From Adiantum capillus-veneris (Eukaryota > Streptophyta > Polypodiopsida > Polypodiales > Pteridaceae): a DNA stretch of 60,000 nt. A model generated the notes under the pieces. It saw only the letters and a program-made list of their open reading frames with translations, did not search any database and was not told where the DNA came from. The position numbers and the translations under genes were made by a program. Of this stretch, positions 11,867 to 22,788 are shown in pieces. Each line of letters opens with the position of its first letter. Within the stretch, counting starts at the first letter, position 1. Location of the stretch: NCBI GenBank assembly GCA_014529385.2, contig CM043963.1:107640412-107700411 (forward strand), given 5' to 3'.

Positions 11867-13400
11867 CTACATGACATTAGTCCCCCTTATAAAGAGTTTT
11901 TTGTCCTCAAAAACAACATGGAGAAATTTCTTGGCAATCACACTATGGCATTCCCAAGTTATTGTTTCCTCATCTAAGTATGTCCACTTTACTAGTACCT
12001 CTTGATCTATCTCGATACCCAGAATCATTTCCAATTCATGTGGTACCTTTGGTGACTCTATCAAATCAGCCAAAACCTCTAGGGAAACTATGTTCTCCAA
12101 ACCATGAACTGATTTCTTCAGTTTACTAATGTGGAAGATAGGGTGAATTTGAGAACACTCCGGTAACTCAAGTTTATATGCAACATCCTTAATCTTTTTA
12201 AGAACTTTAAAGGGTCCACAATATCTAGGAGGAAGTTTTTTACATTTTCCCATTTTCATGGTTTCCAACTTTGTAGGAACCTTTAGGAGTACAAAGTCAC
12301 CTTTTGCAAAGGTAACTTTTCTTCTTCCTTTATCAGTATACATCTTAGCACGATCTTGTGTAGTACAAATGATTTCCTTTGCCGCTTTTAGCATATCATT
12401 CATATATTCAAGGAAATCCTTGACAAATTGATTTTTTTCCTTCATTAGGCCTACAACCATAGGAGATATTGGCTGGAAACCATAAATCAACATGAATGGT
12501 GTAAATCCAGATGCTACATCTATAGAGTTGTTATAAGCAAATTCCAAAATGGATAAGTACTCTTCCCACTTAGATTACTTCTTACTTACATAAGAACACA
12601 ACATGTCCTCTAAGATTTGGTTAGCCCTTTTGGCTTGACCATCAATCTGCGGATGATCTACTATACTCATGCTCATATTAATATCCAACTTTTTTAAGAC
12701 TTTCCTCCAAAAATGATTATTGAACTTTCTATCTCTATCAGACACTATATCTACGAGCATGCCATATAGCTTGTAGAGATGTTCAATAAAGAGTTTTGCC
12801 AACTCTTGCATTTTAACTGTTTTCTTCGTGACAATAAAGTTTGCCATTTTGGTTAACTTGTCCACTACCACCCACGCTAAGTCATTCCCTCGACTAGTCT
12901 TGAATAAACCAGTAAAGTTTGCCATTTTGGTTAACTTGTCCACTACCGCCCACACTAAGTCATTCCCTCGACTAGTCTTGAATAAACCAGTAAAGTTTGC
13001 CATTTTGGTTAACTTGTCCACTACCACCCACACTAAGTCATTCCCTCTTTCCCTTGAGGAATCTCTAAAGGTTGAAGTAGTCCCCCAACCTTTTGGCGTT
13101 CATGTTTATTGATCTGACATTTATTACATTTCAACAAATAAGTTTGGACATCCTTAAACAAACATTGGGCATCCTTAAACAAACTAGACCAATAAAATTG
13201 TATTTTAACTAGTTCATAGGTCCTCTGTATCCCGGGATGGTCGGCACTTGGACTATCATGAATTTCTTTACGAATGTGGGCCCAAAGTCACCAATAGTTG
13301 GTACACACACTCTATCCTTGTAGAGTAAGTACATTTCATCAATGGAGTAGTTAGCATGCTTTTCCCCTCATCAAATTTTATCACCCCCCTTTGAAGCTAA
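11867..13400 (-). pseudogene. Gypsy integrase (family 3), copy 1
   Basis: The minus strand encodes the H2C2-type zinc region (about 13080-13200), the integrase core ('VVDKLTKMANFIVTKKT...LFIEHLYKLYGM...IVSDRDRKFNNHFW', 12575-13033) and the core end 'MEFAYNNSIDVASGFTPFMLIYG' (12480-12547). The C-terminal 'RKVTFAKGDFVLLK...PPRYCGPFKVLKKI' and a chromodomain-like 'EVLVKWTYLDEETITWE' (about 11950-12000) follow. Integrase would insert the cDNA, and the chromodomain would steer it to chromatin. Stops near 12575 and an internal 78-bp triplication disable it. No RT of this family is seen nearby. Confidence 0.8.
12836..13070 (-). repeat. 78-bp (26-codon) tandem repeat inside the integrase core
   Basis: Three units start at 12836, 12914 and 12992 (AAAGTTTGCCATTTTGG...). 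The period of 78 bp keeps the reading frame, so the peptide 'VVDKLTKMANF...KTSRGNDL' is repeated without a stop. The third unit is followed by the normal upstream sequence. The copy at 13813-14100 has one unit only, so the expansion is specific to this copy. Confidence 0.9.
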
Positions 13401-13439
13401 AGCTGTCAAAGGTGATGAAGGGTCTACATCAAAGCTCTC

Positions 13440-14450
13440 TCATCCCAAACTATACCCAACAAAGGTAACCTTCTGCAAAGGTAACTTTTCTTCTTCCTTT
13501 ATCAACATATGTCTTAGCACAATCTTGTGCACTATGAATGCTTTCCTTTGCTCCTTTTAGCATATCATTCATACCTTCAAGGAAATCCTTGAATTGAATT
13601 TTTCCCTTCTCTAGGCCTACAACCATAGGAGATATTGGCTGGAAACCATACATCAACATGAATGGTGTAAATCCAGTTGCTACATGTATGGAGTTGTTAT
13701 AAGCAAATTCCATAATGGGTAAGTACTCTTCCTACTTAGATTGCTTCTTACTTCTATAAGAACACAACATGTCCTCTAGGATTTGGTTAACCCTTTTGGT
13801 TTGACCATCAATCTACGGATGATCTACTATACTCATGCTCATATTAATATCCAACTTTTTGAAGACTTGCCTCCAAAAATGAATATTGAACTTTCTATCT
13901 CTTTGAGACACTATATCTACGGGCATGCCATATAGCTTGTAGAGATGTTCAATAAATAGTTTTGCCAACTCTAGCATTTTAATTGTTTTCTTCGTGACAA
14001 TAAAGTTTGCCATTTTAATTAACATGTCAACTACCACCCACACTAAGTCCTTCCCTCGACTAGTTTTGGGTCAACCAATAATGAAATCCATGGAAATGCT
14101 TTCCCATTTCCCTTGAGGAATCTCTAAAGGTTGAAGTAGTCCCCCAACCTTTTGGCGTTCATGTTTATTGATCTGACATTTACTGCATTTTTGCAAATAA
14201 GTTTGGACATCCTTAAACAAACATTGGGCATCCTTAAACAAACTAGGCCAATAAAATTGTCTTTTAACTAATGCATAGGTCCTCTGAATCCCGAGATGAT
14301 CGACACTTGGACTATCACGAATTTCTTTAAGAATGCGGGCCCAAAGTCACCAATAGTTGGTACACACACTCTATACTTGTAGAGTAAGTACATGTCATCA
14401 AAGGAGTAGTTAGCATACTTTTCCCCTCAACATCACCCCCCTTTGAAGCC
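13440..14450 (-). pseudogene. Gypsy integrase (family 3), copy 2, tandem duplicate
   Basis: 13465-14420 repeats the sequence of about 12300-13390 in the same orientation (offset 1166 bp at one end, 1059 at the other). The minus strand again gives 'VVDMLIKMANFIVTKKT', 'VDIVSQRDRKFNIHFW' and 'MEFAYNNSIHVATGFTPFMLMYG'. The catalytic-region 'SDRD' is changed to 'SQRD', and a stop separates the parts. This copy lacks the chromodomain end and the 78-bp expansion. It arose by segmental duplication rather than a separate insertion. Confidence 0.8.
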
Positions 14451-15958
14451 GAGGTGTACGATGTGTTTATGATCACGTAGGTGCATAAAAAGTGCTTTTT
14501 GGTTTCAAGTCATGTAGACAATAGGGACATTATTTTGGTCGTATCTCCTAAACCGCAAACCCTTTTGAACCAGAGATGAAACACATCGTTTATAACATTT
14601 TCTCTCTTATGTGTTATGTGAAGATATGACATGATCAAAGAGTTGTGGTAAAAAATTAGATGCTTGTACATTGCACAACCAATCTTTTGGACCCAAGGGT
14701 CCTTGGCAAACCACTATATAGATTCATCGGATTAGAAAACCCACTTAGCCAAATCAAAAACTTGCTTAAACTTGCTAATCAATGTCTTTAGATCGTCAAT
14801 ATCACTTTGTGAGTGTGAGTTGTTAACCATTCCTTGTAAGGGATTACCAATACGTGTAGGGATGCTTCCAAGGGGGAGTATCAAATGGAGTCCTACATTT
14901 GATGAGTGGTTCATCTATGTTTTGTGGTTTTTTTAATCAGTTGATTTCAAGTGTTTGGTGTCCATAAACTTATATGTGGGTATATGGTTAGCTGTCAATG
15001 CAAACTGTACGGGCAATTATGAATAAAGTGGCTTCCTTTTCGTGTCACAATTGTTTGCACAAGTCTCATATGGGTGAGGTGATGTGATAAGGTGTTAGTC
15101 TATGTTATGGGACTGAGCTTGAAGCATTGGTTTGAGGTCAAATAGTTCCTTTTCCATATCATGCATGAATCTCAAAAGTATGAAAATTTTGTTTTTTGCA
15201 TATATGGCATATGTTTGATCAGAGTGGTGGGGCTATTTTGCATCATAATTGGATTGATGTGGTGATTTTATATGATGTATGAAACCTCATGGATGGATGT
15301 GGATGCCTCATGTGCATGCATGCGTCAATTATTTATCTATATTGATGATAGCCCAAAGGATTGGTTTGATAACATGAGGCTACTCCAACTTAGGATGTGG
15401 CTAGGCTTAGGGGACATGTACTATTACCTAACAATGCACACATAGATGCTTAGGATTGCCAAAGTTTCCAAGAAATTTGAAGCGGTTGCTGCCATTGTAG
15501 TAGGAAAGGAAAGATTAGAAGATAGCTATAGACCACAATGTCATATGAGAAATCTAAGAGAATTTCTAGTGATGAGAGTTAAGAGGGTCTTTAAAGAGTT
15601 AGCTTGGCAACATGCAAAGTATTGTAAACAACCATAAAAATAAAAATGAACAATTATCCTTGATCATAGTTGGATCCACCTCGAGAGAAGGGGATGTTTT
15701 GTGTACAAAGAACTCATCCTAATGCAGCAAAATGCTCATCGTCATGAAGCACATGAAGAGAGAAGCAAAAAGCTTAAGGATCTAGCTCATGAAGGAAAAA
15801 ACATTGGAGGAGTAAGTAAGGCCACTCAACAAGTAAGGACACATGCCTTGTGAGACCAACTTGCCGTTGTGAGCATGCTTTTGGAATTGTAAAACAAACA
15901 TCCATGGAATGCAAAAAATGGCATAGATTAGCTAACTATTGAATTGAAATTCATACTT
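14451..15958. other. No assignable gene; possible retroelement debris
   Basis: The region holds short open frames only: 14732-14914 on the minus strand and 15446-15637 on the plus strand ('MLRIAKVSKKFEAVAAIVVGKE...'). I do not recognise either. A purine run followed by TG at about 15685-15700 (GAGAGAAGGGGATG) resembles a PPT/LTR edge, but I found no partner LTR. Confidence 0.35.
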
Positions 15959-16206
15959 CTTGTTGAAACATAGATAGCTTAATGTACCTATAGGCAAAGG
16001 GCAACAAAGGTTTCAAAGATACCCACAAGTTTGGATGGAGTTCAAGAGAGTGCACCTTTGGAGACTTCGAATAGAAGAAGACTCTTGTTGAAACATAGAT
16101 AGCTTAATGTAACTATAGGCAAAGGTGAAAAAAAGTTTCAAAGATATCCACAAGTTTGGATGGAGTTCAAGGAAGTGCACCTTTAGAGACTCCCAACAGT
16201 AGAAGT
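15959..16206. repeat. 124-bp tandem duplication
   Basis: CTTGTTGAAACATAGATAGC starts at 15959 and again at 16083. The units then share TTCAAAGATA and CCACAAGTTTGGATGGAGTT with about ten differences. No coding content is recognised. Confidence 0.85.
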
Positions 16207-17270
16207 TAGGGTTTTAGAAAACCTTAAAGCTTAGGACCTCGGAAGTGCTTACATGGCTGCAGGAGTCAAAATGTAACTAGGAAATGCTTGGCAAGATCAT
16301 ACAACTCACAATCATTGGTGGAGCATTTCCATTGCCCAATCAAAAAAAAGCGATCAAACTAGACAAGCGAAGATGACCAAAGCTCTAATATTCTACCGTC
16401 ATTAAAAAATCACACAAAGTATGGCTAAAATGTTATGGGAGATGAGAGACTATGTTACTGCTATAAAAGTGTTAACAAGTATTTTCATCACAAAATTGCT
16501 ATTGAGCACACAAAAGATGAAAAATGAATTACTTTTAGAAGCTATATATTCTCGATTTCTACAAACAATAGGATATTACAAGCACCAATAGACAACATTG
16601 TCTTGATCGTGCTACATGAAATTATTAAAAGTACATGTATAGAAAACATAAGTCTGAGCTCAAAACCAAAGAATTTTTACATAAAATGAAGGATCCATGT
16701 GTCTCATATATCACCCAAGTAAAAGATGTTCAACTTAAAAATGATCTAGTCCCCTCCTAAAATATTTATATTGACACAAAGTAGTTCATTGAAGTTTGCT
16801 ACCATAGCATCTATTAATCATGTTGAACATGATTTGTTTAACGTGATTTGGCCACTTGATGCCATATTTTTTTGTTAAGTGTTAGAACAAAGTGTGTCCA
16901 CATAATATAAAAGTGATTTGTTGAACGTGATTTGTGGTCACGTTCAACAAATCACGTGCAAACCAAAAATCCAAATGCAAAAGTTTGCTACCATAGCATC
17001 TATTAATCATGTTGAACCTGAATATGGTACCAAGAAAACCCAATTTGGCTTCCAAACATGGATTGCAATCCATGTACTTCTAGCTCAAAATTGACCTAAA
17101 CCAATTACTCCTTGTGCTTGTAGTTATCTTAGACACACCGGTGAAGTTTGGTCAAATTAGAATCACATTTGCTCAAGTTATGCTCAATTTTTAGTTTATG
17201 GTCAAGTTTGTGCTAAAGTGGAGTTTTCAACAAGATTGCAGCCAAATTCTTGGAACTAAAAGGATAGATT
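16207..17270. other. Non-coding stretch with a perfect hairpin and a 189-bp spaced repeat
   Basis: No gene is supported. A 35-bp phrase (GTTTGCTACCATAGCATCTA...) occurs at 16794 and 16983. Between the two copies, 16913-16930 and 16938-16955 form a perfect inverted repeat. Confidence 0.6.
16913..16955. repeat. Perfect 18-bp inverted repeat with 7-nt loop
   Basis: GTGATTTGTTGAACGTGA is followed by TTTGTGG and then TCACGTTCAACAAATCAC. All 18 pairs match. A diverged relative of one arm lies near 16835-16852. It may be a fold-back element remnant or the product of local inverted duplication. Confidence 0.9.
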
Positions 17271-19513
17271 TTGATTGCAGGATGTTTCGCAGACGTGCAC
17301 CAAAGGAATAGGGAGCGGCTCCATATGAAATTGTTGATATTTCATTGAATGAGAAAGCCCACATCAAAGATGAAGACTTGGAACAAATTCCAACAAATAT
17401 TTTCATTGAAAATTTCCAAGTAGCAAATGGAACCAAAGCAAAGGAAAACTTATTCCTTAAAGAGTTGTGGACTCTACATTGGAAGCCCAAAGTGATGGAT
17501 AGTCCCAGATGTCTATAGCTCGACAATTTTTTCTGTCTACCACCATGGGACACCAACTTCCAAAGAGCACATGAATTGATGTCAAGCACCCAATACAATG
17601 GTGAAGCCACTCTCACAAACAACGATGGAGCAATAGTGCAAGTAAAGGTCACAAGTGAAATCATTTGCCAAGCACTCCACTTGTTGGTAGGCCACCAAGG
17701 CAATTGATAATGACAAAGATTTTATCAAGCAATAGGGCCATAAGCTCACCCATAAAGACTTGATCTCACAATATCTCAAAGTGCAAAAGCTGCCCAGATA
17801 CACCGAACCACTCTTACACCTGGCGGTAGTCATGGCCATTGGTTTATCAGAGCATCATGTCATCATGCGACTTGGGCACCTACATTTTGGAATTTGTTCA
17901 AAGCAAACTTGAAGAGCAACAAGAAGAACAAGAGCGACATGAACGTTGGACCGATGCTAACTTGCATTGCATATCAAGAACTTGGAATGATTGATGACCT
18001 TCCAAAAGCAGAGTCCGAGGTTGAACTTATTACAGGTGTTAAAGCATAGTGTCCAAGTGGTGAGGAGTGCTTCTACAATGCCACAAAAAGAAAGACGCGC
18101 GGATCAAGCTCGAAAGCACCAACCACAGATAGCAAATCCACAGAGTCATACATAGAGATCCATGGAGAGATTCGAAGAAAAGAAGACATCCCTTTAGAGT
18201 ACAAGACAAGTGAAGAAGAAGGATAAAGAGATTCCCCTTGTCAAGAAGAAACCACAACAAGAGGAACATATTCCAAGAACACAAGCGTAGAGATCCATGG
18301 AGGAGGCTTAAAGACTGAGAGCAGAGTGGCTTGCAAAGAAAGCTGAAGAGAAAAAGAAAGCAATGCCAACACAACAAATCTCATCTTCCTCAGACTCGGA
18401 TGATTCAGGACTAGATGTGAGGTTGCAAAAGCTTAAAGAAGAGAGAAGACAAATAGTGAAACACGGTCTCAAATTAGCTGATGCTCAAAGACAGAGAATC
18501 CATCAAGCGTTGAAGCATAAAGGGGACAAAAGAGAGGTGGAATCTAAGAGACAATGGACGAGAGAGCTAGATTCCATCTTGGATTCTCCTCACAATCCAG
18601 CTATGCAACCTAAGGAGACTGTTCTAGAAACTCAAGCCATTGTAAATATAGTAGAGGGAATTGGGGAGAACACCTCTCCCAAACCACCTTCTCCACTATC
18701 TACCACTATGCATGAGAAAGGATAGGCTTCCACACAAACTCTCTCTCAAGTTGAAATTATATCGGAACAGCAAAATTTGGAATCCCAAAATGAAGAAAAG
18801 ATGCAAGATCAACTCAATGCAGAATTGCTACATCTTGAAGAGCAGCACCATACACAAGATGAAGTTTCCAACATACCAAAATCTCCTTCACAACCAGAAG
18901 GACATGTTGATACATCACAAAGGCAAAGAGGACATGGGGAAAAGAGAACTCCCTTCTCACACTCGACATGTTAGAACTCCAATTCAACTATCACAAAATG
19001 GTGACCGAGGCTCGTATCAAAGAAGCCAAAGAGGCCAAAGCTGCCATGACGAAAGAAAATCAAGAGATAACACAACTTAAATAGCCAGTGGACAATTTGC
19101 AAAAGGACAAAAAGAAGTTGCAAACAGACCTAGAGAAGGAAAAGAAAGATGTTGAAAATATTTGCAAAGATCTAGAAAGGGCTAATAGCCATTTCCAAGC
19201 AGAGTAGGATGAGATCGAAGAGCAACTGGAAAGGGAGAGGAAGAAGTTTTCAAAGCTATGTGACTCCTATGATGCAATGAAGCACACTCTTTCTACTCTC
19301 CTTGCCAATCAAGAAGCAACACCACCAGCATCTACTTCTCTCCCTTCAACAACAAATTCAAAGGAACTCAAAGCACTCAAGGATAAGTTGGAACAAGAGA
19401 AGCTATAAAGGCAATTATTGGTGGCTAGCATGCTTACGGCCAATGCTAGAGAGAGTAGCAGATTTAAGAGTTGCAAGAACAACTTGCTAAAGCAAAGGCA
19501 AATTTAACTCTAA
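17271..19513 (+). pseudogene. Unidentified long coiled-coil ORF, broken
   Basis: The plus strand contains a chain of frames that looks like one decayed protein. From an ATG near 17281, 'MFRRRAPKE' is followed after a stop by 'GAAPYEIVDISLNEKAHIKD', and similar sequence runs to about 17700. A serine/charged region follows in 18363-18725. The last part is strongly heptad-like: 'KEAKEAKAAMTKENQEITQL' at 19016-19080 and 'NLQKDKKKLQTDLEKEKKDV' after it, ending 'LQEQLAKAKANLTLT' at 19513. About ten stops or frame changes interrupt it. I do not recognise the family. It is cut at 19513 by the family 1 gypsy and may continue at 24372. Confidence 0.45.
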
Positions 19514-21556
19514 CGTAGATGGATCCATTTGGATGCCATCTTGAGAGATAATATGACCTAAATACTGAATCTCTTGCAAGAAAAATTCACTTTTCTTTCG
19601 ATTAACATAAAGTTTATTCTCTCTTAAAACTTGAAATATTACCTGGAGGTGTTGCTTGTGTTCCTCCAATGAATTAGAGTAGATGATAATATCATCAAAG
19701 AACACTCCAGTGAAGGTTCGATGAGGCCTGAACAACTTCTCCATCAAGCGGTTGAATGTGGCTGGTGCATTGGTCAAGCCAAAAGGCATGACAATGTATT
19801 CGTAAAGACCAAATGTGGTGCGAAATGTGGTCTTTACAATGTCTTCATCAACTATCCTTATTTGATGATAGCCACTTTTTAGGTCAATCCTACTGAAGTA
19901 GGTCGATCCTTGTAGCTTATCAAATAGGTCTTCTACCCGTGGAACGGGAAACCTATTCTTGATAGTGATTCTATTTAGTGCTCTATAGTCGACACACATA
20001 CGATATGTGCCGTCTTTCTTTTGCACTAATAGCACAGGTGAGCAAAATCGAGATGAGCTTGGCCTAACCATACCCTTCTCAACTAACTCATGCACTTGTT
20101 GCATAATCTCCTCTTGTTGAGCTTGAGAAACTCTATAAGGAGGTTTGTTAGGCGGTGAACTTCCTGGAAGAAGTTCGATTGCATGGTCATCATTACCTCG
20201 TTTGGGAGGTAGCTCACAAGGGATGTCGTCAATAAAAACATCTTGAAACCCCTTGAGAAAATTGGATAACTCTAATTCCTGTTGGTTGCTTTTATTTTCT
20301 TTTGTTAAAGCATTAGGTTCATTTTGAGAGTCTTTAACAAAAATCATGTACACGGAAATAGAGCTCTTTATTGACTTGTTGAAAGCTGGTGTATGTACAA
20401 TGGGGATAGTGTTACCCATTTCCTCAGCATCTATATACATGTCTTTTTCCCTGAACTTAAAGGAGATTCTCCTTTCAGGAAATTTAACATCGGCAGCCAG
20501 GCGGTCAAACCATGGTGCCCCTAGGATTACATCCTCATGCTTGAGAGGAGAGATAAAGAAGTCCTCTTTGTCTACATAGCCTTGGACATGAAGCCTCAAT
20601 TTCCCGATTAAGGGAGTGACTGAAGCTTCTTGCCCCTTGAAGGCACTGTCTGCGGGTAGGACATCTCCCATCTCGTAGGATTGTATCCCTAGCTTGGTGG
20701 CCAACTCTATAGATATAAAATTGTGAGTAGAACCAGGGTCAAAGAGAATAAAAGCATCATGTTCTCTTACCTTTCCCCAAGCATGGCATAGAGGAGATCC
20801 TTTGTGGTGAGTTTGGTGAGTCTCCTCCTCTTGGATTTCAACCAAGGAAGCTCTAGGAGGATCTTGGCGGTTGTTCTTTTGGGGACAAGCGCAGTACGCA
20901 TGCCCTTGTTCGCGGCACTTGAAACACCGGTTATCCTTACGATAACGCTCAAGCTCTTCAGGAGAGAGTTTATTCTTACCTTTGTAAACTCCCTTCTCTT
21001 TAGCTTTGTTGGAGTTGCCCTTAGGAGACTTTTGGACATTATCCTTCCCCTTAGGCTCATTGGAACCCTTGTTTTCCGGGGGCTTATTATTTCTTTTAGC
21101 CCCCGTTTGGAAATTGATTCGAGAGGCCACCATAGTATGGTGTATTACCGCCGATATGGTACGTGGCCTTTGGGAGTTGACATACTCCGCCATTTCTTCG
21201 GTTAAGCCCGCACAAAATTGTTGCTTTTGATCTCCAAAATCCAACTTTTTGAAGACAGTGGCTTTGAGTTGTAGGTCCCAAAACTTGTATACATATTTGT
21301 GGATGGATTCATTTGGAGAGAGCTTTAAGCTTCGCCATTCGGTGAGTACTTTGTCTTTGGCATCGGTGGCCAAAAACTGCTTCATAATGGAAGCTCTTAA
21401 AGCTTTCCATGTTCGTGGAGCCTCACCGTTGGCTCGTAGGCTAGACCACCATTGTCTGGCGGACTTTTGAAAGTGCATAGCTACATGGTGTAGCTTAGAG
21501 GGCTCCGTGAAGCCCTCATCTCCAAACGCCGCATCGAATTGTTGGATAAAGGCCAA
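19487..21556 (-). CDS. Family 1 Ty3/gypsy gag-protease-RT polyprotein, truncated
   Basis: One open frame of 689 codons. The gag core lies at residues about 1-150 ('FQKSARQWWSSL', 'LTEWRSLKLSPNESIHKYV'). The CCHC knuckle is 'CFKCREQGHAYCAC' near residue 215, and the aspartic protease 'LFDPGSTHNFIS' near 275 has D-P-G in place of D-S/T-G. The RT domain (about 500-680) has 'YRMCVDYRALNRITIKNRFP', 'FSRIDLKSGYHQIRI', 'MPFGLTNAPATF' and catalytic 'FFDD', ending 'YLGHIISQDG'. The frame stays open upstream of the first ATG towards 21960, so that Met is not the true start. RNase H and integrase are absent: the element breaks at about 19515, where the coiled-coil ORF begins. It cannot transpose unaided. 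Confidence 0.88.
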   Translation of the reverse strand: MAFIQQFDAAFGDEGFTEPSKLHHVAMHFQKSARQWWSSLRANGEAPRTWKALRASIMKQFLATDAKDKVLTEWRSLKLSPNESIHKYVYKFWDLQLKATVFKKLDFGDQKQQFCAGLTEEMAEYVNSQRPRTISAVIHHTMVASRINFQTGAKRNNKPPENKGSNEPKGKDNVQKSPKGNSNKAKEKGVYKGKNKLSPEELERYRKDNRCFKCREQGHAYCACPQKNNRQDPPRASLVEIQEEETHQTHHKGSPLCHAWGKVREHDAFILFDPGSTHNFISIELATKLGIQSYEMGDVLPADSAFKGQEASVTPLIGKLRLHVQGYVDKEDFFISPLKHEDVILGAPWFDRLAADVKFPERRISFKFREKDMYIDAEEMGNTIPIVHTPAFNKSIKSSISVYMIFVKDSQNEPNALTKENKSNQQELELSNFLKGFQDVFIDDIPCELPPKRGNDDHAIELLPGSSPPNKPPYRVSQAQQEEIMQQVHELVEKGMVRPSSSRFCSPVLLVQKKDGTYRMCVDYRALNRITIKNRFPVPRVEDLFDKLQGSTYFSRIDLKSGYHQIRIVDEDIVKTTFRTTFGLYEYIVMPFGLTNAPATFNRLMEKLFRPHRTFTGVFFDDIIIYSNSLEEHKQHLQVIFQVLRENKLYVNRKKSEFFLQEIQYLGHIISQDGIQMDPSTLELNLPLL

Positions 21557-21630
21557 GACTTTGTCCGTAGCACCAAAGGTGCCATCATAAGTAAGGAAAG
21601 AGATGCTCTTCCCTCCCTCTTTGAATTTCT

Positions 21631-22371
21631 TCAGCTTGAACGACCTCTTCCATGCGGCATAGGATTTCCTATGGCCTCTTCTTTTTGATGGTTCAAAGGT
21701 TGCACCATCACTTTCTTCAGAAGGTGAAGAATTTGAAGAAGGTGGAGAAGAGGGTGACCTCTTTCTCGCCTCTTTCTTGTCTTGATCTTTGTCGTCTTCA
21801 CCATCACTTTCATAAGAGGAAGAGGATGAAGAAGATGGAGAAGAGAGTGTCCTCTTTCTCGCCTTTTTCTTCTCTTGCTTTTTATCATCCCTCTTTGAAT
21901 TGTGGTGAGGAGAAGAATACGATGGTCTTCTCCGCTTTGGTGGTGATGGAGAGCGTTTAGCCCGCGTCTTCCTGGAGCCATCTTCGTCGAGGTGGCGGGA
22001 GACTTGCTTCTTTCTCGTTCCTTCGGTGGAGGCTCTTGCGTTCTCCTTTGGGAAGGAGATGCATCATCAAGAAGTAAATTCTTCAGCCCTTCATATGGAT
22101 TCTCTTCTTCTTCCCGAATAGGAGAGAGACCTCTTTTGGTAGTCTCACAAGGAGGCTTCCTAGGTGTTCTCTCGTCATGGTGATGAGCTTGGAGAATCTC
22201 GTGAGCACGGAGCTGCCGTTGCACTTCACTTTGGAGAGATGGATTGCCCATGGCTTGTTGAACCCTAGAAACAAGATAGTTAACAAGCATTGAAGCATCA
22301 TTAGTAGCTTGCTCATGAGCAAAATCAAAGTTATCAACATTAATTTCACTCTCTTTACTATTGTCAGCCAT
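21631..22371 (-). pseudogene. Family 1 gag N-terminal region, frameshifted
   Basis: The frame starts 'MADNSKESEINVDNFDFAHE', the same start as the decayed copy near 8038. It lies about 405 bp after the PBS. An acidic/arginine-serine-rich region follows. Near 21955-21975 the reading frame shifts: downstream, a neighbouring frame carries serine-rich 'SPSSPPSSNSSPSEES'-like coding and runs into the gag core at 21556. A single small indel is the simplest explanation. The RS-rich insert before the gag core is unusual for gypsy gag. Confidence 0.75.
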
Positions 22372-22775
22372 TCTAACAACTTTTAGGTGTAAACTTTTTA
22401 GGTGTACTTTGGCACTTCAAGCCCTAGTTGCTACTCCTCTTTACCCCTTTAGAAAAAGCACTCAAGCTACTGTACCCGCGGCTCGAATACCATTAATTGC
22501 AAGGAATAGAAGAGAGGGTCTTTCGACACCAAAACAACACCGGCCCCTGTCAAGCTTCTAATAGCTCAATATTGGTTAAGCCATAGGCAAGCCCCGTAGG
22601 ACTCTACTATTAAGACCATAGCTCTCGACGATGATGCCCCGTTAACTGCACGAAGGCAGGCGCACTGCAAGGCTGAAAAATCCCTATTCTACTTACTCAC
22701 AGGCAATTAATAATACCAACCATTTGTAGCTAGCTTGAGGACCTCCCTTCTTGAGCAAGAAAAGAGAAACCTTGT

Positions 22776-22787
22776 GCTTTGATACCA
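22776..22787 (-). promoter_or_regulatory. Primer binding site (family 1, better copy)
   Basis: The minus strand reads TGGTATCAAAGC, one mismatch from the tRNA-iMet PBS TGGTATCAGAGC, one base from the LTR edge at 22789. Confidence 0.85.
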
Positions 22788-22788
22788 A

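Noticed and set aside
17227-17703. 158-codon minus-strand ORF
   Set aside because: It is antisense to the coiled-coil pseudogene frame and has no domain of its own.
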